This document shows positions 21,301 through 32,332 of a stretch of DNA of 64,000 nucleotides, piece by piece. Every line of letters starts with the position of its first letter. Position 1 is the stretch's first letter. The notes under the pieces are model-generated. The model was not told the DNA's origin, did not search any database, and worked only from the letters and a program-made list of their open reading frames with translations. The stretch spans positions 62,001-126,000 of the forward strand of contig JABYQU010000008.1 in NCBI GenBank assembly GCA_022264855.1. Reading direction: 5' to 3'. Origin of the DNA: Lenzites betulinus. Its lineage: Eukaryota > Basidiomycota > Agaricomycetes > Polyporales > Polyporaceae. The position numbers were made by a program, and so were the translations under genes.

Positions 21301-21594
21301 TGATATATAAGCTTGTGCTGTCCAAACAGCTTTGGTGTCCATTGCCCCACGGCGTCATTTCTTCTTCTCCGCATCTGCCTTGCCGAACTCGCCCCATGCT
21401 ACTACTTCGCCGGTACTCCTCCCCATCCTCCCAGGATGTCATGCGCATCTCGGTATCGGCTTCTATTCGCGCGAGTGGGTATAACGACCTCCCAGATACG
21501 TATTACATCCACGACCTCCCCTGTCATGTGCAGACGATCGGCGTTGGCACTCGACTTTTGATGAGCGTGCGATCGGTCTACTCCGATGTTCTAT

Positions 21595-21603
21595 CAGCTG
21601 AAT
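21595..21603 (+). repeat. Left 9-bp target-site duplication of the MULE
   Basis: CAGCTGAAT directly before the left terminal inverted repeat; the same 9 bases follow the right repeat at 25767-25775. Nine bases is the length typical of Mutator-like elements. Confidence 0.95.
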
Positions 21604-21817
21604 ATTTGAGGTTAATCACCCACCTTGTTAGCTCGGCTTTTAGAATCCCGCTGTGGCGCGTTACAATCCCGCCGCCCCGCGCAGGCGTCTAATATGCGCG
21701 CGCGCATTCCGCCCTTCTGACGAGCGCCTATTGCGCGCATATGTCGCGGACATCGCGCGCGACGTCGCGCCCCGCGCGCGCGCGCGCTTTGTTGACGCAT
21801 GTATCTTCGAGCTTGAT
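21604..21817 (+). repeat. Left terminal inverted repeat of the MULE
   Basis: 214 bp, with ATTTGAGGTTAATCACCC at the outer end and GCGCGC-type alternating tracts at 21698-21708, 21755-21762 and 21772-21788. A short ORF beginning MARYNPAAP arises in both repeats and is not a gene. Confidence 0.93.
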
Positions 21818-21904
21818 TGGTGGCGCACGTCATTTGTAGAGGGCCTAAGTGTGCCATAGGATACACAGTTGCAAACAACAGACATTGTGTAAATTAAAGT
21901 ACAT

Positions 21905-24900
21905 CTACGGCCGCTCGCGATAGCGGTAACCTATTACATTACCCGGCCGGGGGTGGACGTTTGTGCGAGGCATTGTGCGACGCGATTCGAGATGCTCGAT
22001 ATCAGCCACCCATTGGAGCGCCCCGCGCAGGCGTTCCTTGATGTCCTGAATACCACCGGTATCCATTTGATCGCGTAATGTCTGGAAAAGGGTAAGGGCA
22101 TCCTCGAGGAACCTGATCAAGTCTTCAACGGGCAAGTCCTCCAAGTTCGGCACCGGTCGCAAGTTGTGGCTACAGACCCATCGGATCGCTCCGCGCAAGG
22201 CGTGGCGCTTGGCGTGATTGAGAAAGCGCGGGTCGGGGTTTTTGGACTGTTCTTGAACAATCTCGATTGCAGTAGCAAGACAATTCTCGAGTTCATCAGA
22301 ATCAAGACTGTCGGCGTCCTCGAGCTTTTAAACGGAATAGTTAGCATGATATCAAAATACTTTAATAAATACTAGTATATACATACCTCATACTCGCTGC
22401 CATCCTCTGTGCATGTCCGCGGAATGCCACTCGTACCCGTGTGCGGTGCTTTGTCAGGAGAAGATGTGATCTAGAACAAGTCTCATTAGCATGGAGTGTA
22501 ATGAACAGCTTCAGACATACCGGGGATGATGCTCGGCCTCTCACGGACGGGATATTCACATCCGAGTCATAGCCGCTAGTGTCTTCATCCGGCAGAGCGC
22601 GTTCGGGCTGACGTCGTATGATTGCTGAGCGTTTGCCCCGCATGCGTGGTATCCAAGCATGATCGCGCATGGTCTCGGGCGCGGGAGCTATGCTACCGTC
22701 AATGGGGACGGTGTAGAATGGTGGGATGTGGAAACGAATGACAGTCGGCCACCAATCCGCAGGTAGCGGGCCAACGGCTTGCACAAGATGTTTGCACAAT
22801 AGATTAGCATGGTATTTTTGCGAGCCGCAGTCACAAGTCCAGCGGGAAACATCTGTGCTGTATGAGCCATGTAGCGGGACTTTCCGGAGGCGCTCCCATG
22901 CTCGTTTGAGTGCACGCTGAGAATTCGAGCAGGTTGCAGCTCGGCTTGATCGGGAATTGGTGAGGAGCTCACTGAGCATGACCCGATACGGTGGAATCGC
23001 CTTCGTAACAATGGCGTAGAGTGCGAGGTCGATTGGCGGTCGGTTATACATGTGCAAGACCAGCCGTTTGATGTTGCGCCACAGCGACTCGACAATCATC
23101 GTGGTGCGTTTGCGCGGAATACTGGCCTGATAGGCCGATCGGGCCCAGAGTTTCCAGCGGGGGCGAGAATACCAAGAGTTCCACAGATAGGCCCAAACCT
23201 CGGCGAGCCTGTTAGTCTTGCAGTGTCGATACATTTCAGCCACAGCATCCCGATAGATATCTTCTGATGATCTAGATTCACCGTGCCTCTCGGGGAGGAG
23301 TGTATGCTGGCAAGCATGCTTTGAGAAGAGCCGTAGGAGTGGGAGACGGTGCGCGGCTGGACAGAACTGGTAACCGGGGACCCGGGACTGTGGACCGCTC
23401 TCCGATGGAAGGGTGCCGGCCGTGGGGTTCCTGAGGTTGCTTTCATCACGGTCAATTAGACCTAACTCGTGCCGGTAGTCCTCAGCATCATCCACAGCTG
23501 ATGCATCACTGAAACCCTCTATGTCATTGTCCTCAAACTCATCCCCCTCCCCTGCGCGCTGTGCCCAGTACGTTTCCGCGTCGCTATCTTCTTCGTCAGA
23601 GGTCCCAGTGCGATGGACAACAGGCAAGCCAGAAGGGCGTGCAGTGTCTGTGCTTTCAAACTCGGGGGGGTCGCGCGAATCAGCGCTTTGTGTTGGCGCC
23701 GGCTCATCGGAAGTATTCTGAGCGCGAAGCGCCTGCGCAATTGCGGTTGCCGTGAGAATGATGTTGGGGAGCGCCGGGGTGATCACGGAGGGGCGCCCCT
23801 CGAGGGTAAGCCGGACACGAGGTACCGGGCGCTCGGGTGGGGGAGGAACCTATCCAAATGCAGCGGGGTTAGTATTGATTGACTAACAAACATTAATTGA
23901 ATGACTTACCGGCTTGGTCCCAGCAGCAGTATGCTGTCCAGCTGGAATGAAGGCAGGATCGATGAACGGGAATTCCTGTTGAGCTACAGCTGCATTGTAC
24001 AGGGCCGGAGTCTCTTTGTTCTTGCAGAGCCGCTGTTTGAGGGCGCGGATGGCGTGCCAAAAGCAGAGTTGATGTTTTGCATCTGGCCAGGTAAGACCCA
24101 TCGCGTTGATTTCTGACCAGTCCTTGTCAGTTAGTGTGAACTCCGGATCTATGCCGAGATCACGGAGCTGGCCGAGGAAGCGTTCCAAAATGGCCTGTTT
24201 CGCTCCGGGCGCTGCTTCTTTGGTAGTCCGAAGGAACATGAATGCCAGGGGAATGCCGGATCCCTCGGCATCTGCGACTGCCGAGAAGAGCTCGAAATTG
24301 CCTCCATTCGTATTCCCTGGAAATTATGTCAGTCCCAGATGTAGCCCGAAAAAATGCCACTGCTGTCATACATGTAGAGTCCATTGCAAGCTCCTGGGTA
24401 TGTTCTGCCCAGCCTTCCACAAAGTCTGTTACATAGAATGCGAGCACTTCGGTTCCAGGCTCTGCTTCCACGTCGAGCTCCTTGATGTGGTACTCCTCTC
24501 CCTTCTCTGTGACGAACTTTCGCGCAGAATCGAACGGCTTGGGTGCGAGTCTCCATTCGTCACGGGTCACGATCTGCCAATAGTAATAGACTGCCTTGGA
24601 TCGGAATGGAAGCTTGATATTGTGAAGTGTCTGCTTGGCGGCTTCAGTGCGGGTGATGTGCTGCCAAATCTGCCGTGGGGAAACTCAATATATATTTCAA
24701 ACCCAAAGCGGACATGCACAAACCTGCCCCGGTGTCTGAGTCCGTCCATGTTCTCGAATGTAGGCTTTCCACTCTTCCGGCAGCTCAATATCTAGATATG
24801 GCTGGTGACTGACCGCGTGCTTCACAGAGATCTGCATCCAGTCCGAATCGGCACTAGCAGTGATATGCAACCATCCCACACAAGGAAACCGTGGCATCCG

Positions 24901-25550
24901 GCGGCTATCGCGACCTTTCTCCCCTTTTGAAACCTTCGCCTTCTGTTCGCGCTCTTCGGACTGTGCACAACTATATGACATAGCTTGTTCCTGTGTCCGT
25001 TTTCGACTGACGCACTTCTCGCGGCTGATAATAGTTAAGTCAATTTATTTTGGGATATTGCTATTGTCACTCACGTCCAGTGCAACAATTGCACTTCTCC
25101 CAGCGCCCGCGCCACTTTATCCGCACGTGTCAACAAAGAATCACGGCCTTTCGGGGCAATGGCCTGGACGTTCACACGCGCACGAACGGTGTACGGTGCC
25201 TCTTGGTCCGGGAGCACCTCAAGGAAGTCCTCTGCCATCACGTCACCTAGATCTAACCCTGAGATCCCGTCGGCTTTCTCCCCCTTGTCGCCGCCTTGTT
25301 CCTCGCGCTGCTTCCGCTTTCTCTCTCGGCGCGCGGCCTCGCGCTGATCCACACATGGGCCACATATTGCAGTAGGCTCGTTCTTCTTCCCGGTTGCACT
25401 GTTCTTAACACGCAGCCGGAAGTCAGTAATGGCCTTTTCAACGTGGCAGTTAGTGCAAGTTTGGGAGGCCATAATGACAAGCTCAGAAGATGTAGGTCGG
25501 TTTTCTGCTTTCTCAGACATCTCAGGCCTTCTGCAAGCCACGTGCGCCAT
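21905..25550 (-). CDS. MULE transposase with SWIM zinc finger, about 1104 aa, seven exons
   Basis: Exons: 25550-25075, 25024-24724, 24669-24372, 24316-23910, 23849-22521, 22470-22387, 22324-21905; every junction keeps phase. The start at 25550 lies close to the inner edge of the right inverted repeat; ATG 25520 is an alternative. The N-terminus has a CxxC...CxxC pair (CTNCHVEK; CGPC). The DNA-binding-like region CVGWLHIT follows. The catalytic domain shows ELAMDSTW (first Asp, across intron 3), FTLTDKDWSEINA (second Asp) and QLCFWHAIRALKQRL. A SWIM finger, WTCDCGSQKYHANLLCKHL, lies in exon 5, and a helical tail follows. These features are characteristic of MULE transposases, which cut and paste the element and make 9-bp target duplications. 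I see no stop or frameshift. Confidence 0.9.
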
Positions 25551-25552
25551 CG

Positions 25553-25766
25553 ATCAAGCTCGAAGATACATGCGTCAACAAAGCGCGCGCGCGCGCGGGG
25601 CGCGACGTCGCGCGCGATGTCCGCGACATATGCGCGCAATAGGCGCTCGTCAGAAGGGCGGAATGCGCGCGCGCATATTAGACGCCTGCGCGGGGCGGCG
25701 GGATTGTAACGCGCCACAGCGGGATTCTAAAAGCCGAGCTAACAAGGTGGGTGAATAACCTCAAAT
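25553..25766 (-). repeat. Right terminal inverted repeat of the MULE
   Basis: Reverse complement of 21604-21817 with a single mismatch (base 12 from the outer end) found by eye. Confidence 0.93.
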
Positions 25767-25775
25767 CAGCTGAAT
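25767..25775 (+). repeat. Right 9-bp target-site duplication of the MULE
   Basis: CAGCTGAAT, identical to 21595-21603. Confidence 0.95.
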
Positions 25776-26174
25776 CGTTGTATGCGGTCACTCTGGGGTC
25801 TGTGCGGGTCCGTGGAAGGACGATTGTCGAGTTCCTTGGGTATAGCGGCAGTTTCATCCACGGCCTATGCTATATTCAGGTCCCTATTACACGTGCAAAA
25901 GTCAGCAAGTTACCCCTCATCGACTTCTTACGCGGGCGCTCCTCCGGCATCGATCCGATCCCTGAGTATTATACACGGCGCTCGAAGCCGATGCCTATCC
26001 CCGCAAATGGCGAGCCTTACGACACGAACATCGAGGTTCGCGTTGACATCGAAGACCGTAGCACGCGACGCCTCTCCCTGCAAGGTACGTATGCACACCT
26101 CATCGTCGTGCCTAGTAACATATAATTTGTTGACCATCTCCTACATCCCAGATCGCAGCCACAATGACTACTAG

Positions 26175-26731
26175 ACAAGACTACCGTCTCGTTAAAGCTG
26201 GTGCACTTTGTACGTATATGACCCGTCCTACCATGCTGCTACTAACTTCTTCTGTTTCCATTTCTATCGCAATCTGGACGAATCTAGTGATCCCTCATAT
26301 TCGGTCGTTAGCGACATACACCGTTATCTGAGTTGATTAGTATCTCTTGCGTGCTCTAATGTAGTCCGAGTCGTGAGACATGCACATTATGTCGTTATCG
26401 TGACGTGAGCGCCGGTTGAAGATGTTCAAAATAATGAACCACATGTCAGAGGTATAATTTTGGTCCTCGATTTGTATAGTGGTAGATATTAAACGTGAGG
26501 TGGAATCGGTGTTGGGGCGGTCGAAGACCGCAACTCACAACTAGTCAAGAATTAAAGATCGTAGCCTGAGCAAGGCCGCAGACTCCCGGGCCAGCTTGAG
26601 CTGGGCGTCTCACATTGGCCTCCAGATTGAGATCGGGCCACGCGATGGTGCCGGAGCGACGCGCCGCGCCGCGTTCTCATCCGTCAGTCCTCTCGCAAGT
26701 TTGACTGCAACGTTCTCGTGGTATTACTGTC
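26175..26731. other. Intergenic, upstream of PHB1
   Basis: No open frame of note and no recognisable TATA box. This is the presumed promoter region of the prohibitin gene. Confidence 0.5.
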
Positions 26732-27998
26732 ATGTCTCTCCCTCAAATCGCGAACAGGCTCATTGGTAAGTGCTATGTGTTAGAAGGTGCCACTACACAG
26801 AGCTGAGTGGGCTTTTCCCAGTGCCTGTCGCCATTGCGGTGGCTACTGTCCAAGCCAGCATCTACGATGTTCCCGGAGGATACAGGGCCGTGATGTTTGA
26901 CCGCTTTTCTGGAGTAAGGCAAAAGGTACGTGCGTTATTCTACCTCCGTTGCGCGTGCTCATCTGTATGCGGTGGCAAGGCGTCACCTGAAGGTACCCAC
27001 TTCTTAGTTCCGTGGCTGCAGAAGGCCATTCTCTACGATTGTCGCATCAAGCCCAGGGTAAACTCGACTGCCTTTGCCAATATACGCTAGCTCACAGTGC
27101 TGTACAGAACATTTCCACGACGACTGGCTCCAAAGACTTGCAAATGGTGTCCATTACTCTTCGTGTTCTCTCGCGACCAGACCTCGAGCACCTCTCGAAC
27201 ATCTACAAGACCCTCGGTCAGGACTACGACGAGAGAGTCTTGCCCTCCATCGGAAACGAGGTCCTCAAGAGCATTGTCGCCCAGTTCGATGCTGCAGAGT
27301 TGATCACACAGCGTGAAGTGGTATGCTGCTGGAATGTACGTCAGACTGTCTGCGGGTGCTCAGCTATGCTATAGGTGTCCTCGCGGATCCGGGAAGACCT
27401 GCTCCAGCGCGCAGGAGAGTTCAATATCGTACTCGAAGACGTGTCCATCACCCACCTTACGTTCGGGAAGGTGCGCTGGTCATATTTCTTTGATTCACAC
27501 AACTTTCTGACAGACGTGCGTCTGTAGGAGTTCACACAGGTAGACGCGGTCCACCGGCGTTATGACGAATATTACTGACAGATATCTGTAGGCCGTCGAA
27601 GCGAAGCAGATTGCTCAGCAAGGTCAGTCCATCCTACAATGATACGCCAGCGAGCGGGCCTGATGAATGCTGGGATAGATGCCGAACGTGCAAAATTCAT
27701 CGTCGAGAAGGTACGCTGAGCTTCTGCCGGAGTGTGAACCTTCGTTAATGAATTTCTTCAGGCCGAGCAAGAGCGCCAAGCCGCGGTCATCCGCGCTGAG
27801 GGCGAAGCTGAGGCTGCTGGCACGATCTCGCGTGCCCTGGAGAAGGCTGGCGACGGGTTCATTGCGTTCAGGAAGATTGAGGCGAGCAAGGCGATTGTGC
27901 AGTCGCTGACGTCGAATCCGAATGTGACATACATCCCGAGCGGGGGAGGGAACGTGCTGCTGAATGTGCCGACTCCGCCTGTATTCCCGCGGAAGTAG
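26732..27998 (+). CDS. PHB1: Prohibitin-1, 278 aa, nine exons
   Basis: Exons: 26732-26765, 26822-26925, 26980-27057, 27108-27320, 27375-27470, 27528-27539, 27592-27622, 27679-27710, 27762-27998; all junctions keep phase. Prohibitin-1 forms ring complexes with PHB2 in the mitochondrial inner membrane and acts as scaffold and chaperone. Visible features are an N-terminal hydrophobic anchor ([20 protein letters not shown]), the PHB/SPFH domain ([43 protein letters not shown]) and a coiled-coil region ([20 protein letters not shown]). The sequence [23 protein letters not shown] is the PHB1 rather than the PHB2 type. Exon 6 is only 12 nt (EFTQ). The acceptor of exon 2 was chosen for a normal intron length; a 35-bp alternative would add five residues. 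Confidence 0.96.
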
Positions 27999-28433
27999 TA
28001 CGGATGTATTCGTGCTAATATACTTGGCTGTGGGGTTTCTGAAAGTTTCTGTGAACGAGCGGGCAGAGCGAGCGCCGGTGCCACAGGTGATTGCGGCCCT
28101 GCGCCGTGCGGGGAGACCCGGAGATGGCCGAGAGGGGGGAAGCGGGCGGCTACGCGGACTTGCATCTTTGCAACGGTCCACTGTCTCCTGACTTGTCAAG
28201 GCTCTCGTCTGTCCGTTTCTCTCTCTTCCTCTCTCCGTTTCTCTCTCTCTCTCCTCTCTCTGCTCCTCTCTCTATCCAGTCTCTCTCCTCTGTCTGTCAC
28301 GGACTTGTCTCACTACTCTCCCTGTCCCTCTATCAATTTTTCCTCTGTACATATTCCCGTGCATTTATCGTGTCTCGGATCCCTTGCTCATCCGCTCTCA
28401 TCCCAGGCCTAACCCTTTCACCTTCTCTCTGCA
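27999..28433. other. Intergenic with CT-rich promoter tract
   Basis: 28195-28345 is a long CTCTCTC-rich tract just upstream of the RNA-binding protein gene, of the kind seen in fungal housekeeping promoters. Confidence 0.5.
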
Positions 28434-29899
28434 ATGAACGGCATGACAGCGGCTATGCAGGCTGAGGCCCCCGTACGTTGTCTTGTCATCCTTGTCCGGT
28501 CGTTACTGATGCAGCTGCCGTTGCCGACTCGGCCTTCGTTCTTCCACGCGTCATTCCACATTGACGCGGACAGAGGCGCGCCCACCTTTACGTCGGGAAC
28601 CTCAGCCCCCGGGTGACCGAGTACATGCTCACTGAGATTTTCGCCGTGGCTGGTCCCGTCCAACATGTCAAGATCATCCCGGACCGCAACTACCAGCACG
28701 GCGGCCTCAACTATGGCTTCGTCGAGTACATGGACATGCGTGCGGCGGAGACTGCCCTCCAGACGCTCAACGGGCGCAAGATCTTCGACACCGAAATCCG
28801 CGTCAACTGGGCCTACCAAGGCCAGCAGAACAAGGAAGACACCAGCAACCACTACCACGTTTTCGTCGGCGACCTCAGCCCCGAGGTCAATGATGAAGTG
28901 CTGGGCAAGGCCTTCAGTGCCTTCGGTACCCTCTCCGATGCTCGCGTGATGTGGGACATGAATTCTGGCAAGTCCCGCGGCTACGGCTTCCTCGCGTTCC
29001 GAGACAAGACCGATGCCGAACAGGCCATCGCGACCATGAACGGCGAGTGGCTCGGCTCCCGCGCTATCCGCGTCAACTGGGCCAACCAGAAGACCCAAGG
29101 CCTCCCCGGCGGCCCTCCCCGTGCTGGCGGGATGGGCGGCGGCGCACCGGCTCCAATGAACTTCCAGAGCGGCCCGCTCTCGTACGAGTCGGTGGTGCAA
29201 CAGACCCCTGGATACAACTCCACCGTTTACGTCGGCAACCTCGTCCCGTACGCTACTCAGGCAGACCTCATCCCCCTCTTCCAGTCCATCGGCTACCTGT
29301 CCGAGATCCGCATGCAGTCTGACCGTGGCTTCGCCTTTGTCAAGCTCGACACGCACGAGCACGCCGCCATGGCCATCATTCAGCTCCAGGGACAGCTCAT
29401 CCACGGCCGGCCCATCAAGTGCAGCTGGGGCAAAGACCGCGCGGACGGCGGCACCGCCCTCACCCCCACCTCCATGAGCCCTCCTCCCTCCGCGGCGCCG
29501 TATGCCAACGTGGTAAATGCAAGCCCCTTCGAAGGCGGTGGATATATGCTCACGGATCCGTCACATCAGCCTATGTACGGCGTTCCTCAGCCCAACGCTT
29601 ACGGCCAGTACGGGTTTGGCGGATACGCCGGAGCCCCTGGCGCCGCAGCGCCTGGTATGGGGAGCCCGATTGCTCCCAATGCTGCCATGGTCGGTGGGCA
29701 GACGCCCGAGATGGCAGTAGCGACGCAGGCCGCACAGGGACAGTGGGGTGGTGCTGACCCCAATTCTTATTACTCGAATTATTGGGGTGGTGAGTGCTCG
29801 CTTTTGTTCTACAGTCGTCTTTCCATGAACTCACACGCGCATATAACAGGTTATTATGGCCAGCAGGCACCCGGCGGCGTGCCCGACGCGCAGGGCTGA
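28434..29899 (+). CDS. PUB1: Pub1/TIA1-like RNA-binding protein with three RRMs, 434 aa
   Basis: Exons: 28434-28472, 28574-29789, 29850-29899. It is a poly(U)/AU-rich mRNA-binding protein, by homology acting in mRNA stability and stress granules. RRM1 (about residues 16-90) starts HLYVGNLSP and has YGFVEY. RRM2 (about 105-180) has VFVGDLSP and RGYGFLAF. RRM3 (about 230-300) has VYVGNLVP and RGFAFVKL. The tail is Gly/Ala/Pro/Gln-rich (about 310-434) and low in complexity, as is usual in the family. The short first exon (13 codons) ends just before RRM1. The divergent frame of 328 codons on the other strand is a shadow. Confidence 0.95.
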
Positions 29900-30461
29900 G
29901 CTTGAAGCTTTATATCGAATGAAAGAACTCTCGCAACCGGCTGTAGCATCATCGATCTCTGTTTCGTTAAAGTGTGCTATCATGACAATTTGTGCTATAT
30001 TGCCGAAGCTGATCGCATACACAGACCTTTCCGTACTCCTCGCTGCTCACCATCATGGGTCTCAAGCAAAGTGTCTCGTGCAGGACCCCGCCTCCAAGCA
30101 CCATCACACAGAAAGTGGTGTACGTGTAGTGTCGGCCTTCGTCCGTATCTGCTTCTTTCTCTTGCCACCCGTGTGTACTAGGCCATATTGTGCTTTCACC
30201 TATCTATCGTCCTTTCTGCAATCATAAGTGACATCCACCACTCTTTCCGTGCTGGCTAGACTAAAAACAGATAGTAAAAATATATGTTCATCGCGCCCGT
30301 CCTGCGGGGTGCCCGGCTAACACTGCAGATGTATAATCAACGCATGTAACCTCTCGGCCCTAGTCATCGGCCTCCAACTCCAGGTATGGTGCCGATCTTG
30401 AATGCGTGTGTTAGTTGTACTCTGCTGAGTGATATCTGGGAGCACAGCGTATTCACCTAGC
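29900..30461. other. Intergenic, 3' flanks of converging genes
   Basis: 3' ends of the RRM gene (plus) and the secreted protein (minus) face each other here. No gene is seen. Confidence 0.5.
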
Positions 30462-30911
30462 TCAACGTTGCGGCACAACGTCTCCCCCTTCGCCGCTTGC
30501 ACTTCCTGAAGCCTTGCTGAGCGCCGCGGGCGCGCGGGCAGGGTCTTGCGGGGTCTCGTACGCGGCCGAGGGTGCAAGAGGTTCCTTAGGCGCCTGGTGA
30601 GCGGCGGCAGCGATCGGCTGTTCGTCGTTCGCGACGGGGGATTCCGCCTTGGTGAACGCCTTTGAGGGTGCGTTGGTTGCTGGCGCCGGCGTGGTCGCCG
30701 GCGGCGGCGGGGCGCTTCCAGGCTGGAGCGCGCTGAGGAGAGCAACCGTACTGTCGTCGCGGGGGACCACGAAGCGGTGGGAAAGGTTGAGCGCGTTGTC
30801 GGCGGGGTTGGTGGCGACGTCGCTGCCCATCCTGGGGGAGTGCGGCGCGGCGACGATGAGGGAAGGGCCGACGGCGGCGAAGAGGGAGAACGCGATCATG
30901 GGGCTGCGCAT
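30462..30911 (-). CDS. Putative secreted Ala/Pro-rich protein, 149 aa
   Basis: Single exon from ATG 30911. The N-terminus MRSPMIAFSLFAAVGPSLIVA is a typical signal peptide, so it is likely secreted. The mature part is Ala/Pro/Ser-rich and probably disordered. The first 14 residues closely match those of the neighbouring divergent gene at 31410 (MRSPALAFSLFAAV), suggesting paralogy with fast divergence after the signal. A TTATAAAAGG box on the minus strand at 31005-31014 lies about 95 bp upstream. There are few or no cysteines. Function is unknown. Confidence 0.7.
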   Translation of the reverse strand: MRSPMIAFSLFAAVGPSLIVAAPHSPRMGSDVATNPADNALNLSHRFVVPRDDSTVALLSALQPGSAPPPPATTPAPATNAPSKAFTKAESPVANDEQPIAAAAHQAPKEPLAPSAAYETPQDPARAPAALSKASGSASGEGGDVVPQR

Positions 30912-31409
30912 GGCGTATAGGTGCTGTGGAGGGGGGCGGGATGCTAGGGGGTGTAGGGTATGGTTGTGGATGTTGAGATGAGGTGGGTCGTGTTCGATTT
31001 CTGCCCTTTTATAAGTGCGCGGACTGGCGTTGGTTCATGTTCCTTCTCAAACTCAACGCGTTCCCAATTAGGGTCTTCTACTGCTACTTTGGGACAGACT
31101 CTTTGAGCTCTGGGTTGCTGGTAGTGCGAGTATATCAAACGTTTTGTTCTTTGTGAAGGTGCGTCACGCCAGGAACTAGTAGCAATGCATGGCTAATATG
31201 TAGGAGAAATGCCGGAGACCTCGCCAAAACAGAGAAAGTGGTGCAGGGCCCCAGTCGGCTGCGAGCCGGTCATCCAACCCGACAGCCTTGATCAAGCTGA
31301 CGGACTTGTCAGCCACTCGCCGTAGCTCAAAAACTGGTTCTTTCGTCGTGGACACCATCCTATCTCTCCCCTTTTCCACTCCACCACACGCTACCCCTTA
31401 CCGACCACC
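30912..31409. promoter_or_regulatory. Shared divergent promoter region of two secreted paralogues
   Basis: 498 bp between two head-to-head genes. A TATA box for the left gene is at 31005-31014 (minus). The right gene has a TC-rich tract at 31360-31400 and no clear TATA box. Confidence 0.5.
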
Positions 31410-32275
31410 ATGAGAAGTCCCGCCCTCGCGTTCTCGCTCTTCGCGGCTGTGGCAACCGTCACAGCTCAGTCGAGCATCGCGCACGACATGCCACTCTCGC
31501 CGGAAGGACAAGCACACGTGGGATCGTACACCGTGCACCTGCCAAGGGAATACCCCGCGGTTGGGCCTCCTCTCCTCCAGGAAAGAGACGGGGAGGGTCG
31601 CCATGGGGCCTCGAGGGCGGGACGCCCCGAGCCTGTGGCTCACCCCAGCACTGCCGGTCACGGCGCGGGGGCTGGGGATACGAACGGAGGAACTTCTCAG
31701 TCGTCGCCTGCCGTCGGAGGAAATGCTGCAGATGGCGGTAACAGCACGACTACCCCTGATGGCGGTGCCCCAATGGGGCCCGATATCTTCGGTATAGGCA
31801 GTGGGGTACAAAGTACTGTCTCAGGTATGCACCTTCTCTCCTCATGCTTACTTCACATTCTAACATGGAGGGCAGGTGCACAGAACGGCGTGTCGGACGA
31901 TCAGGCTTCCGCCGCCCCTGCTGGATTTAGTTATAAGCCCACCCCGGAAGCTGCGTACAGCTACCAGCGCATGAGAAGGGTCGCGCGCGGCAACGCAGAC
32001 AGGCGCGACGATCCCCTGGAGCCAGCTGAGGAAGGTGCTAGCTACTTCACGAACCAGGATAACCCGGATAGCGACAACTCCAGTGAGCCTCTCCTATCAT
32101 GACGCTGATACACTCATAGTAATGCTTCATCGTAGACAATGACGGTGCAGACGGAACGAGCCAGCGTGGCACCGAGGTTGATGGCGAGGGCCCGAATGGC
32201 GGGCATGCGCACTCCGGCCAGGTCGGGTCCTCGGAGGGTGGCAAGGTGTACAACTCGCCCGCCTCCTCGGACTGA
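31410..32275 (+). CDS. Putative secreted low-complexity protein, 253 aa, three exons
   Basis: Exons: 31410-31824, 31876-32082, 32136-32275; phases match. Signal peptide MRSPALAFSLFAAVATVTA. The mature protein is Gly/Ser/Asn/Pro-rich (GGNAADGGNSTTTPDGG; EVDGEGPNGGHAHSG) with no domain. An unspliced reading would stop at 32102, but the last exon continues the same composition, which supports splicing. It is the divergent partner of 30462-30911 and shares its signal peptide. Possible roles (wall protein or effector-like) are guesses. Confidence 0.7.
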
Positions 32276-32332
32276 AGTCCCGATTTTGTACTGTCTGGGA
32301 ACCCACATTCATATTTAAGGTCTTCAATCGAT

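Larger units (their letters stand above)
21604..25766 (-). mobile_element. Mutator-like DNA transposon (MULE), 4163 bp
   Basis: It is bounded by 214-bp terminal inverted repeats (21604-21817 and 25553-25766), which differ at one base as far as I compared them, and by 9-bp direct duplications CAGCTGAAT. It encodes a complete seven-exon transposase on the minus strand. The repeats begin ATTTGAGGTTA and contain long CG-alternating tracts. All parts look intact, so it may be mobile or recently so. It sits inside an exon of a host gene. Confidence 0.95.
21396..26174 (+). pseudogene. Host gene of unknown function split by the Mutator-like element
   Basis: The left part, from ATG 21396 (a second ATG at 21438), is open to the insertion point at 21603. 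The right part continues from 25776 to 26084, then an intron (26085-26151, GTACGT...CCCAG) and a last exon ending at stop 26174. With the 9-bp duplication counted once, the codons VLSAE join SLYAVTLGS in phase, so an uninterrupted protein of about 185 aa existed. The sequence (PDTYYIHDLPCHVQTIGVG; IVEFLGYSGSFIHGLCYIQ) has the look of a folded domain, but I do not recognise it. A TATATAA box lies at 21303-21309. Confidence 0.65.

Noticed and set aside
21653..21859. 68-codon ORF starting MARYNPAAP, present again in inverted form at 25717
   Set aside because: It is the terminal inverted repeat read in one frame; not a gene.
28418..29404. 328-codon open frame antisense to the RRM gene
   Set aside because: It mirrors the codon structure of the strongly supported RRM protein on the other strand and has no domain of its own.
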